Made by a program: the position numbers and the translations under genes. Source: Planctomycetia bacterium TMED53 (GTDB taxonomy: Bacteria; Planctomycetota; UBA8108; UBA1146). Taken from it: DNA of 45,910 nt. Of the stretch, positions 36,002 through 45,828 are shown piece after piece. The number at the start of each line of letters is the position of its first letter. Position 1 is the first letter of the stretch. The notes under the pieces were generated by a model. It was given only the letters and a program-made list of their open reading frames with translations. It searched no databases and had not been told where the DNA came from. Location of the stretch: the NCBI GenBank assembly GCA_002167285.1, contig NHDG01000061.1:1-45910 (forward strand), written 5' to 3'.

Positions 36002-36892
36002 ATGATGAAATCAGAGAACCGTTGGCTGTGGATCTTTGCCCTCCTTCTTTTGTGTGGGGTTTGCACCCCATCGATCGCCCAGGAAGCTGAAGAAGCAGCC
36101 AAAGAGGGCGCCGTTGCCGAAGAAGCTAAATCGGATGAGGCTGGCAAAGCACTGCTTGCTGAACTGCAGGAAAAATCGATCAAAGCCGTTGGTGGCAAAG
36201 AAGCTTTGGAGAAGTTCTCCAGCCGCAAGATGTCTTCTAAGGTGAAGATTGCCGATGCTGGTCTTGAAGCAGAGCTGACACTTTTCGTTGATAGCCAGGG
36301 GAACTACCGAGAATCGATGGTGATTACTGGGTATGGAAATTTTCAACAAGGCATCAATGGTGAGGTTGCGTGGTCGTTGGATCCCATCAATGGACCAAGG
36401 CTGGTGACAGGTAAGGAGAAGGAGCAGCTGATTCGCTCTGCACGGTTTCAGCCGAACCTGTGGCTTACCAGAGATCATCAGAGCGCGACGTTGGCAGGGG
36501 AAGAAACCCTCGGTGATATTGCGTGCACCATTTACGATTTGAAAACCAATGACGGTGCAGTCCACAAATACTGGGTTGCCAACGACGATGGATTAGTTCG
36601 AAAAGTATCGATGACCGTAGAGTCACCGATGGGGCAGATTCCGATTCAGGTGAGGATGTCCGAATATAAAGCTGTCGATGGTATTCAATACCCCCACAAG
36701 ATGAGCATGAAGCAGGGTGTTCAGAATATGGAAGTCATTCTTAATACTCTTGAGCATGATGCAGAGATCGATGCGGAGATGCTGACGCTTCCCGAGCAGG
36801 TCAAAAGGCTCGTCGAACGCAGCAAGCCCAAAGAAGAAGAAACGGCCGAAGAGCCTCAGGGCGATTCGGCTGAAGAATCATCGGATCGATAG
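36002..36892 (+). CDS. Secreted LolA-like fold protein
   Basis: 296 residues; ATG at 36002 or 36005, with AAGGAA upstream. Signal peptide about 1-26 (cut near SIAQ), then an Ala/Glu-rich segment. The core (about 50-265) has AVGGKEALEKFSSRKMSSKVKI and successive strand-turn patterns, as in LolA/DUF4292-type lipoprotein-sorting folds and the related outer-membrane-associated domains. The C-terminus is acidic (KPKEEETAEEPQGDS). Such folds bind hydrophobic ligands in the periplasm. Not LolA itself, by motif. A terminator follows. Confidence 0.72.
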   Translation: MMKSENRWLWIFALLLLCGVCTPSIAQEAEEAAKEGAVAEEAKSDEAGKALLAELQEKSIKAVGGKEALEKFSSRKMSSKVKIADAGLEAELTLFVDSQGNYRESMVITGYGNFQQGINGEVAWSLDPINGPRLVTGKEKEQLIRSARFQPNLWLTRDHQSATLAGEETLGDIACTIYDLKTNDGAVHKYWVANDDGLVRKVSMTVESPMGQIPIQVRMSEYKAVDGIQYPHKMSMKQGVQNMEVILNTLEHDAEIDAEMLTLPEQVKRLVERSKPKEEETAEEPQGDSAEESSDR

Positions 36893-36924
36893 GGTTCTCT
36901 GAATTCAGAGTTTTAAAGCTGCAT

Positions 36925-36958
36925 AGTATTGATCAGAGCAGTATTGATCAGAGCAGTA
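36925..36958. repeat. Direct duplication of 15 bases
   Basis: AGTATTGATCAGAGC occurs twice in a row (36925-36939, 36940-36954), followed by AGTA. It lies between the LolA-like gene and its terminator and is probably a slippage duplication. Confidence 0.85.
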
Positions 36959-36997
36959 AAAAAGAGCGCTGGGGGGGTTCTCCAGCGCTCTTTTTTT
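36958..36997. terminator. Bidirectional Rho-independent terminator
   Basis: The nine-base stem GAGCGCTGG/CCAGCGCTC (36964-36972 with 36982-36990) has a nine-base loop. It is flanked by an A-run on the left (36958-36963) and a T-run on the right (36991-36997), so it works for both the plus-strand LolA-like gene and the minus-strand gene ending at 37026. Confidence 0.92.
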
Positions 36998-37025
36998 GAT
37001 GACCGTCTTCAGCTTCGAGTCATGA

Positions 37026-37361
37026 TTATTTGGGATGCTCGCTCAGGTTCCAGTCGACAACCGATTTCACTTCTTCGTGGAGTGAGCGCAAAGCCTCGAC
37101 CTTCGTCACCAGTGATTTCATTCCTTCAAGGCTTCTATCCTTGAAGTGGCGGTCATGCCAGTCTCGATTATCTTTGTCGTAGTACTGGAGAGCGTAGCGC
37201 ATCAGATCAGGGTTTACCGCTTCAAGCCCGGCAACGAAGGGGCCCAGGAAAGTCTTTGTTCCAGATCCGGGTTTGCCGGTTCCGTAACGGGGACCTGGAA
37301 AAATAAAATGACAACTGAGAACGCCAATAGATTCATAACTTTCCCCATGAATCTCAATCAA
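37026..37361 (-). CDS. Small protein, unknown; possible frameshift near its N-terminus
   Basis: 111 residues from a TTG at 37361. Residues 35-111 look like a real protein (FLGPFVAGLEAVNPDLMRYALQYYD in pattern, then a helical charged end). The first 30 residues do not look like a signal peptide. In another frame, ATG 37336 (after GGGGAAA) starts MNLLAFSVVILFFQVPVTE, a convincing export signal, running to a stop after about 40 codons. A one-base change between about 37250 and 37330 would join the two. So either the true N-terminus is frameshifted (sequencing error or decay), or the gene begins at the TTG. It lies 13 bases after ppiC, in the same direction, and ends at the shared terminator. Confidence 0.5.
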   Translation of the reverse strand: MIEIHGESYESIGVLSCHFIFPGPRYGTGKPGSGTKTFLGPFVAGLEAVNPDLMRYALQYYDKDNRDWHDRHFKDRSLEGMKSLVTKVEALRSLHEEVKSVVDWNLSEHPK

Positions 37362-37374
37362 ACGACGATAGAAA

Positions 37375-38403
37375 TCAGATTGTTCCTGAGATTTTTACAC
37401 CAGGGAGGAAAACCTCGATCTTCGCTTTCTTCCATAAATCGCGTTCAAACTTTTTGCGTTTCTTTTCGATCAGTTTTTCGCGCAAGATCAGGCGAATTTG
37501 GCCTTGCGCCTCACTGAAATTCAGCGGTCCACCGGGGATTTTCTCCTCGAGTAATATTTTGTGGGAATATCCCCTGCAAACAAACCAGTCGGAGATTTGG
37601 CCCACGCTCAGCCCTCTGACGACTTCGGGCACAGGAGGGAAGCGATCATCGAGTTGGCTATCTTTCATCTCGTAAAGACCGCCATCTGCCGCCCTGGGGC
37701 CGTTGGAGTACTTCGTGATCAAATCGGTCAGCGATTCACCGGAAGCGATTCCCTCGTCAACCTGTTTGATGATCTTCGGAGAATCCTGATCGTTGATGGG
37801 AACGAGAAGCTGCCTGAATGAAACGGAACCATCCTGAGTAAATTCATCGACATTATCGCGGTAATAAGTTCTCAGTTCTCTGGGAGAGATACTGGTTGAG
37901 ATTTTTAACTTTCGATCTCTCAGTTCCGTAATGAGGATTTCTTCACCGATTTTTTTGCGCAGTTGGTCTTCGCTTTCTCCAAATTGTTGGCGCCAAAGAA
38001 AGAGGTAATCGTCGATGGAGAAACGTGTTCCCTCAACTCTACTGAGACGATCAACGGTTCTTTTCAGATGGTCGTCTACCGCGTCTTCAGGCAGAACGAT
38101 TCCCTCTCTTCCCGCTTGTTGAACCATCAACCTTCTCTCGATGAGTTCTTTCAATGCCACGGGTTTCATTTTTTCCCGTTCCAACTCGATGATGGAATCG
38201 GGGACTCGGCCAATATTAGGCTCCAGTTGTCGATCGATGAGTTGGGTCAATTCTGCGAGTGTAATCACTTCGCCATTGACCTTTGCGGCAAAGCCGTTTT
38301 GCAGGGGGAGCTCCTGTGCGCCGCTTGGGGCACTCAAAAAAGTGAGCAGTAGAAAAACGACGATGAAACGACAGAAATCAGCTGGGAGGATTTTTAGTGA
38401 CAT
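37375..38403 (-). CDS. SurA/PpiC-type periplasmic peptidyl-prolyl isomerase
   Basis: 342 residues from the ATG at 38403, with GGAGG about ten bases upstream. Signal peptide about 1-30. A SurA-like N-terminal helical domain (KVNGEVITLAELTQLIDRQL, LIERRLMVQQAGREGI) precedes a parvulin domain (about 185-290; SFRQLLVPINDQD, DLITKYSNGPRAADGGLYEM, GQISDWFVCRGYSHKILLEEK). A helical C-terminus follows. Proteins of this layout help outer-membrane and secreted proteins to fold. The usual GG-x-LG-x segment is altered to DGGLYEM. Confidence 0.9.
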   Translation of the reverse strand: MSLKILPADFCRFIVVFLLLTFLSAPSGAQELPLQNGFAAKVNGEVITLAELTQLIDRQLEPNIGRVPDSIIELEREKMKPVALKELIERRLMVQQAGREGIVLPEDAVDDHLKRTVDRLSRVEGTRFSIDDYLFLWRQQFGESEDQLRKKIGEEILITELRDRKLKISTSISPRELRTYYRDNVDEFTQDGSVSFRQLLVPINDQDSPKIIKQVDEGIASGESLTDLITKYSNGPRAADGGLYEMKDSQLDDRFPPVPEVVRGLSVGQISDWFVCRGYSHKILLEEKIPGGPLNFSEAQGQIRLILREKLIEKKRKKFERDLWKKAKIEVFLPGVKISGTI

Positions 38404-38646
38404 CAAAATCGGCCTCCAGACCGTTCAACGGGTCAAACCAAAGTAGAGAAAGCGATTCGAAGGGGCGATTTCGGGTTCCCCTGGTGCACCCTGAATCGGA
38501 ATCTGCTCCCGGAATGAGGATAAACTTCCCACGTTGGAGATCCAGAGACCCACGGAATCATGGAGATTTTTTGGGATTTCCCTATCATCGGGGCTTCTGG
38601 ACGCGCTGCGGTCATCGCAGCCATCCATGAAGATCCGGAGGATTGA
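38404..38646. other. Divergent intergenic region between the PpiC gene and trkA
   Basis: About 240 bases that should hold the promoters of both the minus-strand PpiC-type gene and the plus-strand trkA gene. I see no convincing -35/-10 pair, hairpin or repeat in it. Confidence 0.4.
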
Positions 38647-40026
38647 ATGCGCATCGTCGTCATCGGAGCCGGGGTGGTCGGTTTTCACCTCGCAGAAAGA
38701 CTCTCTGCAGAGAGCCACAAGATGACCATCATCGACTCCAATAGTGAGTTGATTCAGCGCATCGATGATCGGTTGAATGTTCAGGCGATCCTCGGAAACG
38801 CTGCCAGTCCTCGAATTTTGCGTCAGGCCAAGGTCGATAGCGCAGATTTGGTCATCGCGGTCACTGATCGAGATGAAACCAACATCACTGTTAGCCTTTT
38901 GGCAAAGCATCTCGGTGCAGCCAAGTGTGTCGTTCGTCTGCGCAATAGCGAGCTCTCAGAGAACCAACAATTGATGGAGAAGTATGGTGCCGATGCGACG
39001 GTGAACCCGATCACGGTTACCGCAGAAAAGATCCAGCGCCTGGTTCAGCATCCTGGAGCTTTCGACGTCTCCACATTTGCCGAAGAAAAGCTATACCTTT
39101 GGGGTTACGTCATTTCCGAGGGATCAGCACTGGATGGCATCTTTCTCAAGGACTTGCGCAAACATCACGACCCTAAAAAGCTCGGGTTGATCGTCGCGAT
39201 CTTCCGTGATGATGACCTGATGATTCCCAGGGGAGACGACCGACTGATTGCAGGGGACCACATTTACGTCTTGATGCCTGAAAGTCAGTTCGAGCATTTC
39301 CGCGAGTTAGTTCATCCTGAAACGGAAAATGTCGACAAGGTGGTGATCTCTGGCGCAACGAGGTTGGGCTTGGAGGTGGCCCGAAGAATCGAGGAGATTC
39401 GTTCGATTCGAACTCTAGTACTGGTTGAGAAAGATCGTAATGCCGCTGAAAAAGCAGCGGATCAACTATCCAGGACACTCGTTCTTCATGGCAACATCAC
39501 TGATCGCGACTTCTTGGCAGAGAATGAGATCGGCGAAGCAGACTACTTTCTCGCTCTTGGAACCGACGACACCGAAAATTTGACCAATGCAATGTTGATC
39601 AGAAAATCGGGTGTGCGAAGAGTTCTCGTTCGCAGTGAAAATGATCAATTCTTGCCTGTTTTCCACCAGACTAATTTTGGGGAAGTCATCAATCCGCGAA
39701 GAGTTACAGTGAGTGATATTCTTCGGGTGATCCGGCGAGGAAACGTGGTCAGAGTTTCACAGGTAGGAGCATCGGGAGCGGAAGTCCGTGAATATGAAGT
39801 CACGGAGAACCAGCTGGTGGTTGGTAAAAAAATCCGCGATCTAAACCTGCCTAAAGCGAGCATCATTGGAGCAATCCAACGTAAGAGTGAGCAGGGGGAA
39901 GAGATCAGGACTGCCGGGGGAGATACTGAAATCTTGGCAGGCGATCACGTCATCATCTTCGCATTGCCCGATGCAGTCGAAGCGATTGAAAAACTGTTTA
40001 CTCGCAGGAGAGGGTTCCTCCGTTGA
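38647..40026 (+). CDS. trkA: Trk potassium uptake regulatory protein TrkA
   Basis: 459 residues; GGAGG lies upstream of the ATG. Two tandem RCK units: the first NAD-binding Rossmann fold starts VVIGAGVVGFHLAERL (residues 4-19) and is followed by a TrkA-C domain (about 140-220). The second, VVISGATRLGLEVARRI (about 231-247), is followed by another TrkA-C ending DHVIIFALPDA. This duplicated form is the usual TrkA. It binds nucleotide on the cytoplasmic face and gates TrkH. The last codons overlap the start of trkH. Confidence 0.96.
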   Translation: MRIVVIGAGVVGFHLAERLSAESHKMTIIDSNSELIQRIDDRLNVQAILGNAASPRILRQAKVDSADLVIAVTDRDETNITVSLLAKHLGAAKCVVRLRNSELSENQQLMEKYGADATVNPITVTAEKIQRLVQHPGAFDVSTFAEEKLYLWGYVISEGSALDGIFLKDLRKHHDPKKLGLIVAIFRDDDLMIPRGDDRLIAGDHIYVLMPESQFEHFRELVHPETENVDKVVISGATRLGLEVARRIEEIRSIRTLVLVEKDRNAAEKAADQLSRTLVLHGNITDRDFLAENEIGEADYFLALGTDDTENLTNAMLIRKSGVRRVLVRSENDQFLPVFHQTNFGEVINPRRVTVSDILRVIRRGNVVRVSQVGASGAEVREYEVTENQLVVGKKIRDLNLPKASIIGAIQRKSEQGEEIRTAGGDTEILAGDHVIIFALPDAVEAIEKLFTRRRGFLR

Positions 40027-41579
40027 GGCTACGCCCCATCTTCGCCATCCTCGGCTTGCTTCTGCTCGTTACTTCCGGGCTAATGCTTATCCCCTTGGGA
40101 ATCGCTTGGTTGTTAGATTCAACGGAAGAGTATCCGGCATTTACCCTTTCCAGCGTGATTACCTTCCTTGTTGGCGGAGCGCTATGGCTTTTGAATTCTG
40201 GCAAGATTGGCGAACTTAGGGCACGGGAAGCTTTTGGTGTCGTTGGACTGAGTTGGTTGTCGGTCAGTTTTTTTGGCGCACTGCCTTTTTGGTTTGCTCC
40301 ATCGGGAATCCCTTCCTTATTGGATGCCTGTTTTGAAACGATGAGTGGTTTCACGACCACCGGTGCGACGATTTTGACGGACATCGAAGCATTAACTCCT
40401 GGTTTATTGTTTTGGCGCAATTTGACTCAGTGGTTTGGTGGAATGGGATTCGTGTTATTGACCCTCGCCGTGATGCCTTTGCTGGGGTCGGGAAGCGTTC
40501 ACATGTTCCGGGCAGAGGTCCCTGGGCCGACCAAGGAGAAGTTGACTCCGCGGATCACCCAAACCGCTCTATATCTTTGGGGCATTTACACACTCTTCAC
40601 GGTCGTTGAAATACTGCTCCTTTTGCCGGAACTTCATTGGTTCGATGCGACGACCGTGGCGTTGAGCACTCTCTCAACCGGCGGGTTCTCGACGTACAAC
40701 ATGAGCATTGCGCATTTCAATAGCTCTTATGTGGATGCGATCGTCACCAGCTTTATGCTGATCGCTTCTGTGAACTTTGTTCTGCACTTCCGATTTTTCT
40801 TTCAGGGGCAACTGCGAGCATTCAGTGATGGGGAGTGCAAGTTCTTCTTCGGTGTCGCCATCTTTGCCATGCTCTTTGTGGCGACGATGCTCTACAACAC
40901 TCAAGTTTTTCCCGCGAAGATCGATAACCCTGAAGCATACTCGACATTTAGCGGTTGTTTCCGATTGGCCAGCTTTCAAGTGGCGACTCTTTTTTCCGGT
41001 TGTGGGTTTGTGACCGCAGACTTCGACCATTGGCCGAACGCTTGCAGAGTGCTACTGGCGGTTCTAATGCTCATCGGCGGATGCGCCGGCTCCACGACGG
41101 GTGGGGTCAAGGTGGTTCGTTTCCTGATGCTGATCAAGTTCAGCATCCGTGAGATTGCTTTGTTGGTGAGACCGCAAGCAGTCATCTCCCTCAAGCTCAA
41201 TAACAATAATGTAGAGCGGGAAGTCGTTGCCAGGGTGCTGGGGTTCTTGGCACTTTGGATGCTGCTCTTTCTCTTCTCCGTTTTCATCCTCGCATTTATC
41301 CTCGATCCCGGCTGGTCCGGATCCGCTGGAAGTGTGGAACCAGAATCGGCAAGGGTCGTCAGTGGTGCATTGGAAGATGATCTGTTGCTGACCGCGTTCG
41401 GTGCTACCTTGTCCACCCTGGGAAATATTGGCCCGGGATTTGGCGGAGTCGGTCCCCTTGAAAACTACGCCGATATACCCGACGCGGGAAAACTGCTTTT
41501 GATGTTGCTGATGCTCCTGGGCCGACTTGAGATTTATGCGATTTTGATTCTCTTCTTGCCCTTTACCTGGCGTCGTTAA
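40023..41579 (+). CDS. trkH: Trk potassium uptake channel protein TrkH
   Basis: 518 residues from a TTG that overlaps the trkA stop (TTGA); AGGAG and GAGAGGG lie inside the end of trkA. The four pore-loop motifs of the TrkH/KtrB family are visible: MSGFTTTGAT (about 109-118), LSTGGFST, LFSGCGFVTADF and STLGNIGPGFG. About ten helices. SMSGFTTTGATIL-like filters select K+. Translational coupling to trkA should keep the two in fixed ratio. Confidence 0.95.
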   Translation: MRLRPIFAILGLLLLVTSGLMLIPLGIAWLLDSTEEYPAFTLSSVITFLVGGALWLLNSGKIGELRAREAFGVVGLSWLSVSFFGALPFWFAPSGIPSLLDACFETMSGFTTTGATILTDIEALTPGLLFWRNLTQWFGGMGFVLLTLAVMPLLGSGSVHMFRAEVPGPTKEKLTPRITQTALYLWGIYTLFTVVEILLLLPELHWFDATTVALSTLSTGGFSTYNMSIAHFNSSYVDAIVTSFMLIASVNFVLHFRFFFQGQLRAFSDGECKFFFGVAIFAMLFVATMLYNTQVFPAKIDNPEAYSTFSGCFRLASFQVATLFSGCGFVTADFDHWPNACRVLLAVLMLIGGCAGSTTGGVKVVRFLMLIKFSIREIALLVRPQAVISLKLNNNNVEREVVARVLGFLALWMLLFLFSVFILAFILDPGWSGSAGSVEPESARVVSGALEDDLLLTAFGATLSTLGNIGPGFGGVGPLENYADIPDAGKLLLMLLMLLGRLEIYAILILFLPFTWRR

Positions 41580-41592
41580 AGAGCCCTTTTGA

Positions 41593-42285
41593 TCAAGGAA
41601 GATCGAAGAGAAGCAAATCGGCTTTTGTTAGAGCGGTAATGGAAAATTCCTGTGCACCTTCCAATGCGATGCCGTCACTGCTTTGCAAGATGTCGTTATT
41701 GATTTTGATATCCCCAGAAATCACCTGAATCCAATGGCCCCTTGTGGATTCCAAAGAGACCTCGATGGACTCATTTGGTTCCATCTCACGTCGATAAATT
41801 TTTGCGTCCTGGCAAATTTGCAGCGAGTTCTCTTCTCCGGTTCCTGAGACGAGAAGTTGCCATTTCCCATTTCGATCTTTAGCGGGAAAGTGGCTTTGGT
41901 CATAGCGGGGTGCGATCCCTTTTTCCTTTGGGGTCAGCCAAATCTGATAAAGGTGAGCAGATTCCGCAGCACTGTTCTTTTCACTATGAACGATGCCACT
42001 GCCGGCACTCATCACCTGCACCTCTCCTTGGCGAATGACGCCCTTGCTGCCGGTGGAATCTTCATGGGAGAGGGCACCATCCAATATGATGGTGATGATT
42101 TCCATTTCTCGGTGGGGATGAGAGGGGAAGCCCGTATTACCTGCGATGCGATCTTCATTCATCACGCGAAGGCATCTCCAGCCCATCCAATCAGCATCGA
42201 GGTATTCACCAAAGCTGAAGGTGTATCGCGCTTCGAGCCAGCCATAGTTTGCTGAACCTCTTTCGCCAGCGAGACGCAGTCTCAT
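41593..42285 (-). CDS. Pirin family protein
   Basis: 230 residues. The ATG at 42285 overlaps the TGA of the upstream peptidase gene. The pirin pattern is clear: ERGSANYGWLEARYTFSF, CLRVMNEDRIAGNTGFPSHPHREMEIIT and SAGSGIVHSEKN. The metal ligands His56, His58, His100 and Glu102 are in place, so it is a bicupin with a likely Fe-binding N-terminal site, as in quercetinase-active YhhW. The C-terminal cupin is shorter. It converges with trkH, 13 bases apart. Confidence 0.94.
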   Translation of the reverse strand: MRLRLAGERGSANYGWLEARYTFSFGEYLDADWMGWRCLRVMNEDRIAGNTGFPSHPHREMEIITIILDGALSHEDSTGSKGVIRQGEVQVMSAGSGIVHSEKNSAAESAHLYQIWLTPKEKGIAPRYDQSHFPAKDRNGKWQLLVSGTGEENSLQICQDAKIYRREMEPNESIEVSLESTRGHWIQVISGDIKINNDILQSSDGIALEGAQEFSITALTKADLLLFDLP

Positions 42286-43646
42286 ACCGTTGAAAGCTCT
42301 TCCAGAAGCCATGCCATCGTCTCGATACCTTTTTGGTAGTCGGGGAGATGAAACTTTTCATTGGGGGAATGGGCGTTGTCATCAGGAAGCCCGAGGCCGA
42401 GGAGGATCGTATCCATTCCAAGGGTGGCTTTGAGATCGCTGACCACGGGGATAGAGCCCCCTTCTCGAATCATCACCGGTGCTTTGCCAAAACCTTTTTC
42501 GACGGCTCGAGATGTCGCATCGAGCCACGGGCTGTTTTGTTCAACGAGGACAGGCTTGGCTCCATGATGGCAATGCACATCGATGGTGCAGGTGTCGGGG
42601 CAAATCGACTTCAGGTGATTCAGGACGAGATCAGCGATTTCATCGGGATCTTGATCTGGAACCAGGCGCATCGACATCTTGGCACTGGCATGGGCAGGGA
42701 GAACGGTTTTAGCACCTTCCCCAGTCCAGCCACTGAGCAGCCCATTGATATCGAGAGTTGGACGAGCCCATTTTCTCTCCAAGGTTGAGAAGCCCGCTTC
42801 TCCGTGAACTCGGGGAACTTCCAGATCTGATCGGAAACCTTCTTCATCGAAGGGTAATTTTTGAATGGAGGCGCGCTCGTCATCGGTCAAATCACGAACA
42901 CGATCGTAGAATCCAGGAATCGTGATGCGCCCTTCTTCATCCCGCAAACTTCCGAGCATTCTCGTCAGTGCGTTGGCGGGATTTTCGACGGCGCCACCAA
43001 AGGATCCGGAGTGCAGATCTCGATTGGGCCCTTGGACAAAAATTTCCAAATAGACCAACCCCTTTAGGCCTACTGTGATCGCCGGCATTCCTGGCCCGAA
43101 CTGGGAGCAATCGGCGATCAAAGCGACGTCGGCGGCGAGTTCATCTTTGTGAGCTTCCAAGTAGGAGGCGAGATTTGGCGAACCGATCTCTTCTTCTCCT
43201 TCGATGACAAATTTGACGTTGATCGGCAGGCTTCCCCGGGAGCGCAGGACACCGCAGACTCCCCTGACCAATGCGAGGGCTTGGCCCTTGTCATCGGTGG
43301 CGCCGCGGGCGATGAGATCTTCCCCTTCAAGGGTGGGCTCAAAAGCGCCATGTCGCCACAGATCCAGCGGCTCTGGTGGTTGAACATCGTAGTGGCCGTA
43401 GATCAGCAGAGTGGGTGCACCCTCGGATCCGGTCCACTGGGCGACACAGATGGGGTGACCTTCAGTGTCATCGAGGCGGGTGTCGAAGCCTGCGGATGCG
43501 AGCTCTTCCTCGATCCATTGCCCTGCCCGGCGAACTTCTCCTTTGAGCGTGGAGTCGGTCGAAACACTGGGAATTTTCAGCCATTCGATCAGTTTTTCGA
43601 CATGCTGCGACTGCTCAGAGGCCAATTGATTGACGACATCCTGCAT
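42282..43646 (-). CDS. M20 family dipeptidase
   Basis: 454 residues. Active-site motifs: YGHYDVQPP (His85, Asp87), ARGATDDKG (bridging Asp near 117), and FVIEGEEEIGS (catalytic and metal-binding Glu near 150-152). A dimerisation domain lies at about 190-330 (LHSGSFGGAVENPANAL) and the last metal-binding His is in NAHSPNEKFHLPDY. This fits the M20A/carnosine-dipeptidase-like subgroup of cytosolic di-zinc dipeptidases. It is coupled to the pirin gene by stop-start overlap. Confidence 0.94.
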   Translation of the reverse strand: MQDVVNQLASEQSQHVEKLIEWLKIPSVSTDSTLKGEVRRAGQWIEEELASAGFDTRLDDTEGHPICVAQWTGSEGAPTLLIYGHYDVQPPEPLDLWRHGAFEPTLEGEDLIARGATDDKGQALALVRGVCGVLRSRGSLPINVKFVIEGEEEIGSPNLASYLEAHKDELAADVALIADCSQFGPGMPAITVGLKGLVYLEIFVQGPNRDLHSGSFGGAVENPANALTRMLGSLRDEEGRITIPGFYDRVRDLTDDERASIQKLPFDEEGFRSDLEVPRVHGEAGFSTLERKWARPTLDINGLLSGWTGEGAKTVLPAHASAKMSMRLVPDQDPDEIADLVLNHLKSICPDTCTIDVHCHHGAKPVLVEQNSPWLDATSRAVEKGFGKAPVMIREGGSIPVVSDLKATLGMDTILLGLGLPDDNAHSPNEKFHLPDYQKGIETMAWLLEELSTV

Positions 43647-43816
43647 ATTCTTGCTCTCGCTTTCCCGGTCTGCTGGAACACCTGTCCACTGTTCCGTAAC
43701 ATAAACTCCAATGCTCCGGGTTGGGAGTCGCTGTTGTCGGAATCCCTGATAACGGCGCAGGTTTTTTGAGTCTCTCCTGATTTTTTATGAGTCAGGGCGA
43801 AAGGAAAAATAAGCCG

Positions 43817-44044
43817 ATGGATATCAGCATCGAATACTGCGTAAAGTGAAACTACACCCCCCAGGCCACCAGTTTGGCGGCCGACTTGAATGAAAAGTAT
43901 GGTGTAGACGTTCGCCTCATCGAAAGTGGCGGTGGAGTTTTTGAAGTGGTGATCGATGGAGAATTGGTTTTCAGCAAAAAAGAGCTGAGCCGTTTCCCAG
44001 AGCACTCTGAGATTTATTCGGCGGTGGATTCCCGCCAGGCATAG
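43817..44044 (+). CDS. SelW-like selenoprotein (Rdx family), TGA-encoded selenocysteine
   Basis: 75 residues including Sec. The ATG at 43817 has AAGGAA about ten bases upstream. The N-terminus MDISIEYCVK is followed by TGA (43847-43849) and then NYTPQATSLAADLNEKYGV, so the thioredoxin-like CxxC position reads Cys8-Val-Lys-Sec11. The rest matches the Rdx/SelW fold: GVDVRLIESGGGVFEV, VIDGELVFSKKELSRFPE. The frame ends at TAG. A standard gene caller would miss this gene because of the TGA. SelW-like proteins are small cytosolic redox proteins. A SECIS-like hairpin lies just after the TGA. It is followed by ettA after 32 bases. Confidence 0.93.
43864..43882 (+). promoter_or_regulatory. Putative bacterial SECIS element of the SelW-like gene
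   Basis: GGCCACCA-GTT-TGGCGGCC forms four pairs, an A-C mismatch, three pairs and a GTT loop. The loop starts 23 bases after the TGA, inside the usual 16-37 range, with G in the first loop position as bacterial SECIS elements need. SelB should bind it to deliver Sec-tRNA. Confidence 0.85.
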
Positions 44045-44076
44045 CCGCGCATTTGCCGAAGGAAACGAGTGACAAG

Positions 44077-45759
<1,683 letters not shown>

Positions 45760-45790
45760 TTGGCGAATTCTGACCTCCCAAGAGTCAAAA

Positions 45791-45828
45791 ACCGGGTTGA
45801 CGGTTGTCCTGCCACCGTATCGCCCGGT
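45791..45828. other. Stem-loop after ettA
   Basis: The outer arms ACCGGG/CCCGGT (45791-45796, 45823-45828) enclose the inner arms ACGGT/ACCGT (45800-45804, 45814-45818). It starts 31 bases after the ettA stop. There is no T-tract, so it may be a weak terminator or an RNA-stability hairpin. I see no gene in 45760-45910. Confidence 0.45.

Noticed and set aside
38425-38910. 161-codon minus-strand frame over the trkA start
   Set aside because: It overlaps the TrkA Rossmann fold in antisense and has no ribosome-binding site.
43589-44005. 138-codon minus-strand frame opposite the SelW-like gene
   Set aside because: It lies antisense to the well-supported SelW-like gene and the start of the M20 peptidase gene, and matches no family.
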